From Collinsella sp. (GTDB lineage Bacteria; Actinomycetota; Coriobacteriia; Coriobacteriales; Coriobacteriaceae), in the NCBI GenBank assembly GCA_019419405.1, contig DYAA01000149.1:1-12799 (forward strand): a DNA stretch of 12,799 nt. Reading direction: 5' to 3'. Position 1 is the stretch's first letter, and every line of letters begins with the position of its first letter. Made by a program: the position numbers and the translations under genes. The notes under the pieces were generated by a model. The model was not told the DNA's origin, did no database searches, and saw only the letters and a program-made list of their open reading frames with translations. Below are positions 5,229 to 11,713 of this stretch, piece after piece.

Positions 5229-7538
5229 ATGTCATTGACTCCCAACGAGGCATATGCGGCTAAGCGGCCGTTTGTGGACAAGGAGACACTCGAGCATATC
5301 GTCGAGCAGTTCCCCACGCCGTTTCATCTATACGACGAGGCGGGCATCCGCCGCAACATGCAAGAAGTGCGCGACGCCTTTGCATGGAACCCGGGCTTTA
5401 AGGAATACTTTGCCGTCAAGGCCAACCCCAACCCGGCGCTCATCTCCATCCTCAACGAATACGGCTGCGGTTGCGATTGCTCGAGCTATACCGAGCTCAT
5501 GATCGCCCGCTCGCTGGGCATCACGGGGCATGACATCATGTTCTCGTCCAACGACACGCCGGCGGCGGACTTTGAGCTCGCCGACAAGCTGGGCGCCATC
5601 GTCAACTTTGACGACATCAGCCACATCGAGTTCTTTGAGCGTGTTGCGGGACCCATCCCCAAGACGGTCAGCTGCCGCTTTAATCCAGGCGGCCTGTTCC
5701 AGCTCTCCAACGGCATCATGGACAACCCGGGCGACTCCAAATATGGCATGACCACCGAGCAGCTCTTCGAGGCCTTCCGCATGCTCAAGGCCAAGGGTGC
5801 CGAGGACTTTGGCATCCACGCATTCCTTGCCAGCAACACTGTCACCAACGACTACTACCCCAAGCTCGCGCGCATCCTCTTTGAGCTTGCCGTACGCCTG
5901 GAGCGCGAGACCGGCGCACACGTCGCCTTCATCAATCTGTCCGGCGGCGTCGGCATCCCCTACCTGCCCGAGCAGCAGGCCAACGACATTCGCGCCATCG
6001 GCGAGGGAGTACACGCGGCATACGACGAGATCCTGGTTCCCGCCGGCATGGACGATGTGGCCATCTGCACCGAGATGGGCCGCTTTATGATGGGCCCCTA
6101 CGGCTGCCTGGTCACCAAGGCTATCCACGAGAAGCAAATCTACAAGGACTATATCGGCGTGGACGCCAGTGCCGTCGACCTCATTCGTCCCGCCATGTAT
6201 GGCGCTTACCACCACATCACGGTGATGGGTCAGCCGGGCGGCGCCGACAAGGCCACAGCGCCCGTCACGAACACCTATGACATCACGGGCAACCTATGCG
6301 AGAACAACGACAAGTTCGCTATCGATCGCGAGCTGCCGCATATCGACATGGGTGACCTGCTTGTAATCCACGATACCGGCGCGCATGGCTACTCCATGGG
6401 CTACAACTACAACGGCCGTCTGCGCTCCGCCGAGGTCCTGCTGCGCCCCGATGGCTCGGCCGACCTCATCCGTCGCGCCGAGCGCCCGGGCGACTACTTT
6501 GCCACGCTCGACGTGCTGCCGTGCGGCCGAGAGTTGCTGGCCAAGTCGCGCGCCGAAAGTGCCCGCCGCCGCGCTCAGGACGAGCGCCTGGCCGTCGCCG
6601 CTCAGTGGAACAAACGCATCCAGATCGCGGAAGCGAAGGAGAAGAACATGGACATCCGCAATCTCGAGGGTTCAATCGTCGCCCTTGTCACGCCGTTTAA
6701 AAAGGACGGCAGTGTCGACTTTGACGCGCTCGAGCGCCTTATCGATTTCCACCTGCAAAATGGCACCGACGCCATCCTCACCCTGGGCACCACCGGAGAG
6801 AGTGCCACGATGACCGACGACGAGGACAACTCCGTTGTCGCCGCAGTGGTCAAGCAGGTTGCGGGCCGAGTCCCCGTTATTGCCGGCTCGGGCTCTAACT
6901 CCACGCAGACCATGCTCACTAAGTCGCTCACTTACCAGGGCCTGGGCGCCGATGGTCTGCTGCTCATTACCCCCTACTACAACAAGTCTAACGAAGAGGG
7001 CATCTACCAGCACTTTAAGACCGTGGCCGACGCCGTGGACATCCCCTGCATTCTGTACAACATCCCCGGCCGCTGTGGCTGCGGCATCAGCGAGCGCAAC
7101 GTAGAGCGCTTGGCCGCGCACCCCAACATCATGGGCATCAAGGAGGCCTCGGGCAACGTCGCCTACGCGGCCAAGATCGCCCACCTGCTGTCAGACGACT
7201 TCCGCATGTACTCGGGCGAGGATGCCCTCACCGTGCCGCTCATGAGCCTGGGCGCCTCGGGTACCATCAGCGTGTGGGCAGACGTTCAGCCGCAGCTCGT
7301 GCACGACATGTGCCGTGCCTATCTGGACGGCGACGTGGAGCGCGCCCGCGATATCCAGATTGCCGGTCAGCCGCTCATCAACGCCCTCTTTAGTGAGGTC
7401 AACCCCATCCCCGTCAAAGAGGCGCTCGCTCAGATGGGTATGATCGAGGCAAACTACCGTATGCCGCTGTGCCCCATGGCCAACGACACGCGCGCTGCAC
7501 TTACCGATGCTTTGAAGGGAGCTGGTCTGCTTGATTAA
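5229..7538 (+). CDS. lysA-dapA: Fused diaminopimelate decarboxylase / 4-hydroxy-tetrahydrodipicolinate synthase, 769 aa
   Basis: One open frame encodes two enzymes of the lysine pathway. Residues 1 to about 430 are a PLP-dependent meso-diaminopimelate decarboxylase (alanine-racemase fold): YFAVKANPNP with PLP Lys64, GIHAFLASNT (196-204), LSGGVGIP (238-244), TEMGRFMMGP (281-290), GNLCENNDKFA with Cys357, and TGAHGYSMGYNYNGR (383-397). Several of these differ from the textbook GLHCHIGSQ, GPLCESGD and GAYG forms but match a clade common in gut Firmicutes. Residues about 431-473 are a charged helical linker (GRELLAKSRAESARRRAQ...). Residues 474-769 are complete DapA: GTTGES, Tyr137, Arg142 and Lys165 by DapA numbering. 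GAAGGAG lies 6 nt before Met474, so DapA may also be made alone from 6648. LysA alone would have no stop codon. dapB overlaps the end by 8 nt. Confidence 0.9.
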   Translation: MSLTPNEAYAAKRPFVDKETLEHIVEQFPTPFHLYDEAGIRRNMQEVRDAFAWNPGFKEYFAVKANPNPALISILNEYGCGCDCSSYTELMIARSLGITGHDIMFSSNDTPAADFELADKLGAIVNFDDISHIEFFERVAGPIPKTVSCRFNPGGLFQLSNGIMDNPGDSKYGMTTEQLFEAFRMLKAKGAEDFGIHAFLASNTVTNDYYPKLARILFELAVRLERETGAHVAFINLSGGVGIPYLPEQQANDIRAIGEGVHAAYDEILVPAGMDDVAICTEMGRFMMGPYGCLVTKAIHEKQIYKDYIGVDASAVDLIRPAMYGAYHHITVMGQPGGADKATAPVTNTYDITGNLCENNDKFAIDRELPHIDMGDLLVIHDTGAHGYSMGYNYNGRLRSAEVLLRPDGSADLIRRAERPGDYFATLDVLPCGRELLAKSRAESARRRAQDERLAVAAQWNKRIQIAEAKEKNMDIRNLEGSIVALVTPFKKDGSVDFDALERLIDFHLQNGTDAILTLGTTGESATMTDDEDNSVVAAVVKQVAGRVPVIAGSGSNSTQTMLTKSLTYQGLGADGLLLITPYYNKSNEEGIYQHFKTVADAVDIPCILYNIPGRCGCGISERNVERLAAHPNIMGIKEASGNVAYAAKIAHLLSDDFRMYSGEDALTVPLMSLGASGTISVWADVQPQLVHDMCRAYLDGDVERARDIQIAGQPLINALFSEVNPIPVKEALAQMGMIEANYRMPLCPMANDTRAALTDALKGAGLLD
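6648..7538 (+). CDS. dapA: 4-hydroxy-tetrahydrodipicolinate synthase (DapA), possible separate product from an internal start
   Basis: This marks the DapA part of the fused frame as a possible independent product of 296 aa, the usual length of the family. It condenses pyruvate with aspartate semialdehyde, the committed step of diaminopimelate synthesis. Counting from Met474 of the fusion, residues show LVTPF (13-17), GTTGES (47-52, Thr48/Thr49), TPYYNK (108-113), ILYNIPGR with Tyr137 and Arg142, GIKEASGN with the Schiff-base Lys165, and GEDALTVPLMSLGASGTISV (190-209). The ATG at 6648 has GAAGGAG (6635-6641) with a 6-nt spacer, better than the site in front of lysA. The N-terminus begins exactly where DapA proteins begin (MDIRNLEGSIVALVTPF). 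Whether the cell makes the fusion, DapA alone or both cannot be told from sequence. Confidence 0.7.
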   Translation: MDIRNLEGSIVALVTPFKKDGSVDFDALERLIDFHLQNGTDAILTLGTTGESATMTDDEDNSVVAAVVKQVAGRVPVIAGSGSNSTQTMLTKSLTYQGLGADGLLLITPYYNKSNEEGIYQHFKTVADAVDIPCILYNIPGRCGCGISERNVERLAAHPNIMGIKEASGNVAYAAKIAHLLSDDFRMYSGEDALTVPLMSLGASGTISVWADVQPQLVHDMCRAYLDGDVERARDIQIAGQPLINALFSEVNPIPVKEALAQMGMIEANYRMPLCPMANDTRAALTDALKGAGLLD

Positions 7539-8271
7539 GACCGTCATTATGGGAATGGGCCGCATGGGCTCGCTCATCCGCACTACCGCCGAGGGCATTG
7601 TCAACGCCGCTGGAGAGGCCGTTTTTGACATCGTCGCCCAGATCGGCTTCGACTTGTCCGAGCTCGAGAACGCCCCAGCAGCCGACGTCATCATCGACTT
7701 CTCGAACGTTGCGGCCTTCAATGCTGTCGTCGCCTATGTCGAGCGCACGGGCGCGGCGTTGGTCTCGGGCACCACGGGCTACACGCCCGAGCAGATGGAT
7801 CGCCTGCGCGAGCTGGGTCAGAACGCCCGCGTCATGCACTCCGGCAATTACTCCATCGGCATCGCGGCCCTGCGTCATCTGGTGGCACAGGCCACGCGTG
7901 AGCTGCCCGGCTTTGACTGCGAGATTGTCGAGACGCACCACAACCAAAAGGCCGACGCCCCCAGCGGCACCGCGAAGCTGCTGCTCGACGCCGTCGTCGA
8001 AGCCGAGCCCGAGGCAGGTTACCACCCCGTCTATGGCCGCGAGGGCATGTGCGGCGCACGCGACCCCAAGGAGATCGGCATGCACTCGCTGCGCGGTGGC
8101 ACTGTCGCCGGCGTGCACGAGGTGAGTTTCTTTGGCCAGGACGAGGAGGTCACGCTCACACACCGTGCCACGAGCCGCCAGATCTTTGTCAACGGCGCCC
8201 TGGCCGCCGCCCAGAAGCTCATCACCCGCGACCCCGGCTTCTACACCTTCGACCAGGTCATGTTTGCCTAA
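7531..8271 (+). CDS. dapB: 4-hydroxy-tetrahydrodipicolinate reductase
   Basis: DapB reduces the DapA product with NAD(P)H to tetrahydrodipicolinate. The 246-aa length is usual for Gram-positive members. The dinucleotide-binding start is IKTVIMGMGRMGSLI (2-16), a slightly altered GxxGxMG. SGTTGY (79-84), HSGNYSIGI (103-111) and ETHHNQKADAPSGTAKL (134-150) follow, with His136 and Lys140 in the positions of the E. coli catalytic His159 and Lys163. GGTVAGVHEVSFFG and the C-terminal PGFYTFDQVMF are also typical. I chose the TTG at 7531 because an ATG at 7549 would remove the first beta strand. GAAGGGAG lies 9 nt before the TTG. The start overlaps the dapA end by 8 nt, so translation is probably coupled. 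dapH follows after 39 nt. Confidence 0.93.
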   Translation: MIKTVIMGMGRMGSLIRTTAEGIVNAAGEAVFDIVAQIGFDLSELENAPAADVIIDFSNVAAFNAVVAYVERTGAALVSGTTGYTPEQMDRLRELGQNARVMHSGNYSIGIAALRHLVAQATRELPGFDCEIVETHHNQKADAPSGTAKLLLDAVVEAEPEAGYHPVYGREGMCGARDPKEIGMHSLRGGTVAGVHEVSFFGQDEEVTLTHRATSRQIFVNGALAAAQKLITRDPGFYTFDQVMFA

Positions 8272-8310
8272 CCAGGTATCAACCGTATCCACGAAAAGGA
8301 GAAACAGCAT

Positions 8311-9030
8311 ATGAGTAACGCAGCCGAGATGGATGCACAGGAGATTATCAACTACATCGCCATCGCGCCCAAGAAAACGCCCGTCAAACTGTACGTGCGC
8401 GAAAAGCCGGGCATGAAGGTCCAGTGGGGCAATGCGCACGTCTACGGCGGTCATCGCGGCAAGACCGTCTTTGGGAACTGGGATGAGCTTAAGACCATCC
8501 TGGTCGCCAATGCCGATTCCATCGACTACTACGACGTAGAGAACGACTGCCGCAACTCCGCCGTGCCCATGCTCGACCTCAAGGGCATCAACGCCCGCAT
8601 CGAGCCGGGCGCAATCATCCGCGACCGCGTCGAGATCGGCGATCGCGCCGTCATCATGATGGGTGCCATCATCAACATCGGCTCCGTCATCGGCGAAGGC
8701 TCCATGATCGATATGGGCGCCGTGCTGGGCGGCCGCGCCACCGTGGGTAAGAACTGCCACATCGGCGCCGGCACCGTGTTGGCAGGCGTCGTAGAGCCCG
8801 CCAGCGCCACGCCCGTCATCATCGAGGACGATGTCATGATCGGCGCCAACGCCGTGGTCCTGGAGGGCGTGCACGTAGGCAAGGGCGCCGTCGTTGCCGC
8901 CGGCGCCGTGTGCGTCGAGGACGTCCCCGCCGGCGCCGTCGTGGCCGGTGTCCCCGCCCGCGTCATCAAGATGCGCGACGAGAAGACCGACAGCAAGACC
9001 GGCCTGGAAGAGGGCTTACGTCAACTTTAA
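8311..9030 (+). CDS. dapH: Tetrahydrodipicolinate N-acetyltransferase
   Basis: DapH transfers acetyl from acetyl-CoA to tetrahydrodipicolinate, committing the pathway to the acetylase branch. The 239-aa protein has the DapH N-terminal domain ([20 protein letters not shown], then [20 protein letters not shown]) that resembles B. subtilis DapH (YkuQ). From about residue 90 to 225 it has left-handed beta-helix hexapeptide repeats: [40 protein letters not shown], then [10 protein letters not shown] near the end. The succinylase DapD has a different N-terminal domain, so the acetyl form is preferred. The ATG has AAGGAG 9 nt upstream. It is the last gene of the riboswitch operon. Its product would be the precursor of the substrate for the divergent M20 deacetylase after an aminotransferase step not encoded here. 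Confidence 0.95.
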   Translation: MSNAAEMDAQEIINYIAIAPKKTPVKLYVREKPGMKVQWGNAHVYGGHRGKTVFGNWDELKTILVANADSIDYYDVENDCRNSAVPMLDLKGINARIEPGAIIRDRVEIGDRAVIMMGAIINIGSVIGEGSMIDMGAVLGGRATVGKNCHIGAGTVLAGVVEPASATPVIIEDDVMIGANAVVLEGVHVGKGAVVAAGAVCVEDVPAGAVVAGVPARVIKMRDEKTDSKTGLEEGLRQL

Positions 9031-9032
9031 TA

Positions 9033-9060
9033 GTTACGCGGGTTTACCAACCCGCGTAAC
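9033..9060 (+). repeat. Perfect 12-bp stem-loop after dapH
   Basis: GTTACGCGGGTT (9033-9044) and AACCCGCGTAAC (9049-9060) pair perfectly around the loop TACC. It begins 2 nt after the dapH stop codon. No U tract follows, so it is not a standard terminator; it may protect the 3' end of the mRNA or belong to a repeat family. Confidence 0.75.
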
Positions 9061-9082
9061 GGCTCGACGCTGCACCTTTGGT

Positions 9083-9106
9083 TCCGTCGTTCTAACGAAC
9101 GACGGA
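9083..9106 (+). repeat. Perfect 10-bp stem-loop, second in the array
   Basis: TCCGTCGTTC (9083-9092) and GAACGACGGA (9097-9106) pair around TAAC. The stem sequence differs from the previous hairpin, but both have four-base TA-rich loops. Each hairpin is followed by TCGACGCT (9064-9071 and 9111-9118), giving a modular, repeated look. Confidence 0.7.
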
Positions 9107-9123
9107 CCGGTCGACGCTACAAA

Positions 9124-9215
9124 CGCCCCTAAGCGGCAATCTGACGTTCAATCGTCGGTCGCGTACCAAAGTACGCTTCCCTCCTCTTTCACGTCACCTT
9201 GCTCGCTTAGGGGCG
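9124..9215 (+). repeat. Nested long stem-loop with inner hairpins
   Basis: CGCCCCTAAGCG (9124-9135) and CGCTTAGGGGCG (9204-9215) are perfectly complementary over 12 bp. Between them TGACGT (9142-9147) can pair with ACGTCA (9191-9196), and GCGTAC-CAAA-GTACGC (9161-9176) forms a 6-bp tetraloop hairpin, so three stems are nested. There is no coding frame of quality in this stretch. It may be a structured RNA, a small inverted-repeat element or a recombination site. Confidence 0.6.
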
Positions 9216-9263
9216 CTTTCGCTGACGTATGCTCAGTCTGCAACTCAATTGAGCTCCAAGCAA

Positions 9264-9298
9264 AAAGGCCGAAGACCCAAAGGGCTTCGGCCTTTGCT
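9264..9298. terminator. Bidirectional intrinsic terminator between dapH and the nucleoid-protein gene
   Basis: AAAGGCCGAAG (9264-9274) and CTTCGGCCTTT (9285-9295) form an 11-bp stem. CCC (9276-9278) and GGG (9282-9284) extend it inward. On the minus strand the stem is followed by TTTTT, ending the nucleoid-associated protein transcript whose stop codon is 25 nt away. On the plus strand the tail is TTTGCTTT, weaker but adequate for the dap operon. Confidence 0.85.
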
Positions 9299-9322
9299 TT
9301 CCCGCTGTAGGAGTAACGCAAC

Positions 9323-10327
9323 TTATCGATTCTCGATGCTGCCGATGTTTTTGAGCTCGATGGAGATGAGGCCGTTGGGCTCGTTGACGAACTCGATATA
9401 CTCGGAGTTCGAGCCCATCTCGGCCGGAAAGCTGATCTCGATGCCCGTATCGGTACGAATCTTGTGGTTGCGCACGGTCGCGCGTTCGACCTGCTTGCGC
9501 TCCACGGGCACACGCTCAGGCACCTTCTCCTCAGTCAGTGCCGCGCGCACGCTCTCCTTGATAACCGGTTCGTCCTCAAAGACCTCATCGACGATATCCC
9601 AGGGCGGCAGCTCCTCGTCATCCTCGACTTTCTCGGCGACGGCAGCCTTAACCTTGGCGAGCGCCACGGCCGTATTGGCACCGTGCTCCTCGGCGACTTC
9701 CTCGACCACACGCGTCACGGTGTCGATGACCTCCTTGCCCGACACGCCCGTATCGCACTGCAGCAGACCGTCGGGAATGAGCATGCGGTCTTCGCCAGCA
9801 ATCTTGCGCTTCTTGTCCACGTAACCGATCTCCATGGTGCTCGCACGCACGATGGCATAGCTCGGCACCTTTTGCGAGGGGTTCGGCAGAATGGCGTAGT
9901 GGCGCGCGATGTCGTTGCGCACCTCCCCCTCCTCGCGGCCCACTTCGTGCATAAAAGCCTGCTTGGAGCCCAGCAGCATCACGGCAAACCAGCGGGCATC
10001 CTCATCGTCGTCAAAATCGGCCACGAGCACGTCGGTTGACTCGGCTTTCTCGGCTTTGGTGAGCTCGGAGGAGATAAACTCCGCAATCTGCTGCGACAGG
10101 TCCACGAACTCGCGCTCGCCAAAGAAATAGCCCCTGAGCTCGCCGCCAAACGCAGAGTTCTCGGCAAACGTGGCGCGTTTATTGTCGGCCGAGGTACGTG
10201 CGCGGCGCAGATGCGTGGTCACGAAGTTGCGCACGGTACGGCTCTCGATATCGAGCTCGCGCTGGCTCATAACGTTGACGGCAGAGTCAAAGTCCAGGAT
10301 ATGCAGAATCGCATGATTGATTTTCAT
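9323..10327 (-). CDS. 37-kDa nucleoid-associated protein (NdpA/YejK family)
   Basis: The protein (about 334 aa) matches the pattern of the NdpA/YejK nucleoid-associated family: KINHAILHILDFDSAVNVMS at the N-terminus, then an acidic and charged body including SQQIAEFISSELTKAEKAES, VADFDDDEDARWFAVMLLGS (about 100-120), FMHEVGREEGEVRNDIARHY, and the C-terminal KIRTDTGIEISFPAEMGSNS with SEYIEFVNEPNGLISIELKN. E. coli YejK binds the nucleoid, but the role of Gram-positive members is poorly known. The start is uncertain. The ATG at 10325-10327 has a weak GGA 9 nt upstream and gives the family-like MKINHAI; an ATG three codons earlier has no site. It has its own terminator at 9264-9298 and stands apart from its neighbours. 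Residues about 225-262 form an acidic/Pro-rich segment that is probably flexible. Confidence 0.85.
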   Translation of the reverse strand: MKINHAILHILDFDSAVNVMSQRELDIESRTVRNFVTTHLRRARTSADNKRATFAENSAFGGELRGYFFGEREFVDLSQQIAEFISSELTKAEKAESTDVLVADFDDDEDARWFAVMLLGSKQAFMHEVGREEGEVRNDIARHYAILPNPSQKVPSYAIVRASTMEIGYVDKKRKIAGEDRMLIPDGLLQCDTGVSGKEVIDTVTRVVEEVAEEHGANTAVALAKVKAAVAEKVEDDEELPPWDIVDEVFEDEPVIKESVRAALTEEKVPERVPVERKQVERATVRNHKIRTDTGIEISFPAEMGSNSEYIEFVNEPNGLISIELKNIGSIENR

Positions 10328-10402
10328 ATACGGCATTCCGTTCTAGATCGATTTCGGCACGAACCAGTATAGCGGTCGAGCCCGCCCCAGGCGCATCGAA
10401 GC

Positions 10403-10435
10403 TTGGTGCATCGGGGACAGGTTGCTTTGCACCAA
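10403..10435 (+). repeat. Stem-loop repeat with GGGGACAGGTT core, copy A
   Basis: TTGGTGCA (10403-10410) pairs with TGCACCAA (10428-10435). The 17-nt loop contains GGGGACAGGTT. A second copy at 11617-11647 has the same stem (one base pair shorter) and the same loop with a few changes, in the same orientation. Copy A lies 3 nt beyond the stop codon of the DUF2974 gene. Dispersed palindromic repeats of this sort are known in bacterial genomes, but I cannot name this family. Confidence 0.75.
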
Positions 10436-10438
10436 TGG

Positions 10439-11599
10439 TTAGCGCAGGAGCTCGGACTGCCAAGCCTCGAGCTGTTCTGCCAAACTCTTGCCGGCAGCGG
10501 GCATGTCGATCTGGGGTCGTTTGGGCAGCAGTGCGCATTTAAGGATTGCCACGATGGTCTGCGAGACAAAGCGTCGCGTATCCTCGTCAAAGCCTTGCGC
10601 AGTCTGGAGCATCACGGGCAGGCTCTCGCGCAGATTCCCGGCGATATCCGCAAACCGCTCAGCACCCGTAGCCTCAAACACGGAGAACAACGCATCTACA
10701 AAACGCTCGCGCTCGCTAGGCGACACTGCAAGCAGCATCTCGCGAATGGAGCCATCAACGTATCGAGCACCGGCGGACAGGCGCTCACAGTACACGAAGT
10801 CGCGACCATCAACCACCCAGCTAAAGGGATTGTGCTGCAGCAGGCTGAACTCAGTGCTCTCAACGATGGCATAGTCCTCCTGTGTCTCGAACATCATGCC
10901 AAAGATCGACGACCGAGGTAGCGTCTTATCGATGCGGCCGGAAAGATCGGCAAAGGCGTTGCCGTTCAGAAACTCCTCGACGAAGCCAGGACCATCATGG
11001 GAATACACCCGTTCGATTCGCTCACGGGCGACATCGGAGCACATCGCCGCACCGTACACCGCAAGGTTTCCACCCTTGGAATGACCTCCGCACAAAAGCG
11101 GCCCGTCAATCGCATCCGCCGCCTCGTCCACATAGCGCGCCGCGGATTCCTGGGCCGGCACAGGACACCGGAACGCCATGTTAAAGTCCTCTTTCCAGCC
11201 CACAATCGTACTGTCGGTCCCCCGGAAGGAAAGATAGCTAAACCCCGCCGGAAACCGGAACGCCATGGCTGCAAACTGCTCTGTCGCCACCACATCGCTC
11301 ACGGCACGATAGCCGCAAACGTGCACGCCACGGTAGCGAGGGCTTGCTGCCACGGCCTCCAACAAGGCCCTGCTCCCCTCTGGGTCCCACAGGTCGCCAA
11401 TCATGTCCCGATAGCACTCGGCACGAAGCAGCTCGCGTACGTCTAGGCCCTGCCAGTTCGTCAGCTCCGCCATATCACCCGGCAAACGCAAATAGGACAA
11501 CCACGCAAAGACCAGGCTATCCACAGCGCAGAACGGCCGTTCCTCAAACGGGTCAAACGCCGTCTGGGCATAGGTCAAATAATTAGGCGAATCCGACAT
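10439..11599 (-). CDS. DUF2974 (Mbeg1-like) alpha/beta hydrolase, 386 aa
   Basis: This is a predicted serine hydrolase of the DUF2974 lipase-like family; its substrate is not known. The N-terminus PFEERPFCAVDSLVFAWLSY (17-36) is the conserved opening of the family. SYLSFRGTDSTIVGWKEDFN (121-140) resembles the oxyanion-side FRGTD of class 3 lipases. The nucleophile elbow is GGHSKGGN (171-178) with Ser174. HDGPG (201-205) and LLQHNPFSWVVDG (253-265, candidate catalytic His256) complete the usual pattern, so all expected catalytic parts are present. No signal peptide or membrane segment is seen, so it is likely cytoplasmic. The ATG at 11597-11599 has GGGAGG about 5 nt upstream. The gene stands alone and is tightly flanked on both sides by copies of one stem-loop repeat. 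Confidence 0.87.
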   Translation of the reverse strand: MSDSPNYLTYAQTAFDPFEERPFCAVDSLVFAWLSYLRLPGDMAELTNWQGLDVRELLRAECYRDMIGDLWDPEGSRALLEAVAASPRYRGVHVCGYRAVSDVVATEQFAAMAFRFPAGFSYLSFRGTDSTIVGWKEDFNMAFRCPVPAQESAARYVDEAADAIDGPLLCGGHSKGGNLAVYGAAMCSDVARERIERVYSHDGPGFVEEFLNGNAFADLSGRIDKTLPRSSIFGMMFETQEDYAIVESTEFSLLQHNPFSWVVDGRDFVYCERLSAGARYVDGSIREMLLAVSPSERERFVDALFSVFEATGAERFADIAGNLRESLPVMLQTAQGFDEDTRRFVSQTIVAILKCALLPKRPQIDMPAAGKSLAEQLEAWQSELLR

Positions 11600-11616
11600 G
11601 GCCCTCCCATCAACTA

Positions 11617-11647
11617 TGGTGCATCGAGGACAGGTTATTTTGCACCA
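11617..11647 (+). repeat. Stem-loop repeat with GAGGACAGGTT core, copy B
   Basis: TGGTGCA (11617-11623) pairs with TGCACCA (11641-11647) around a 17-nt loop with GAGGACAGGTT. It differs from copy A at only a few loop bases and is in the same orientation. It lies 18 nt before the DUF2974 start codon. Its right end merges into the A tract (11647-11651) that, read on the minus strand, serves as the U tract of the ldh terminator. Confidence 0.75.
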
Positions 11648-11682
11648 AAAAGGCGCCCGGACCGTGTGGACTCGGACGCCTT
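11647..11682 (-). terminator. Intrinsic terminator of ldh
   Basis: On the minus strand AAGGCG (from 11682-11677) and CGCCTT (11655-11650) pair. After one mismatch, three or four G-C pairs continue inward (11657-11659 with 11673-11675). TTTTT follows at 11651-11647. The stem begins 32 nt after the ldh stop codon. The U tract overlaps the end of repeat copy B. Confidence 0.8.
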
Positions 11683-11713
11683 CATTGTAGCTTTTCGCTC
11701 TCGCGAGCTTGAT

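Noticed and set aside
5328..6215. A 295-codon minus-strand open frame opposite lysA
   Set aside because: Antisense shadow of a recognised decarboxylase with skewed Val/Gly/Asp composition and no homology.
7549..7551. ATG as the start of dapB instead of the TTG at 7531
   Set aside because: It would remove the first beta strand (IKTVI) of the nucleotide-binding fold; the TTG has GAAGGGAG at suitable distance and couples to the dapA end.
7501..8874. A 457-codon minus-strand open frame opposite dapA, dapB and dapH
   Set aside because: It lies antisense to three clearly recognised genes, has a low-complexity Asp/His/Gly/Val composition typical of the complement of high-GC coding DNA, and no ribosome binding site or known domain.
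9033..9106. The two hairpins after dapH as the operon terminator
   Set aside because: Neither is followed by a U tract; the hairpin at 9264-9298 has the terminator form.
9033..9215. CRISPR array
   Set aside because: The hairpin stems differ in sequence, there are no evenly spaced identical direct repeats and no cas genes nearby.
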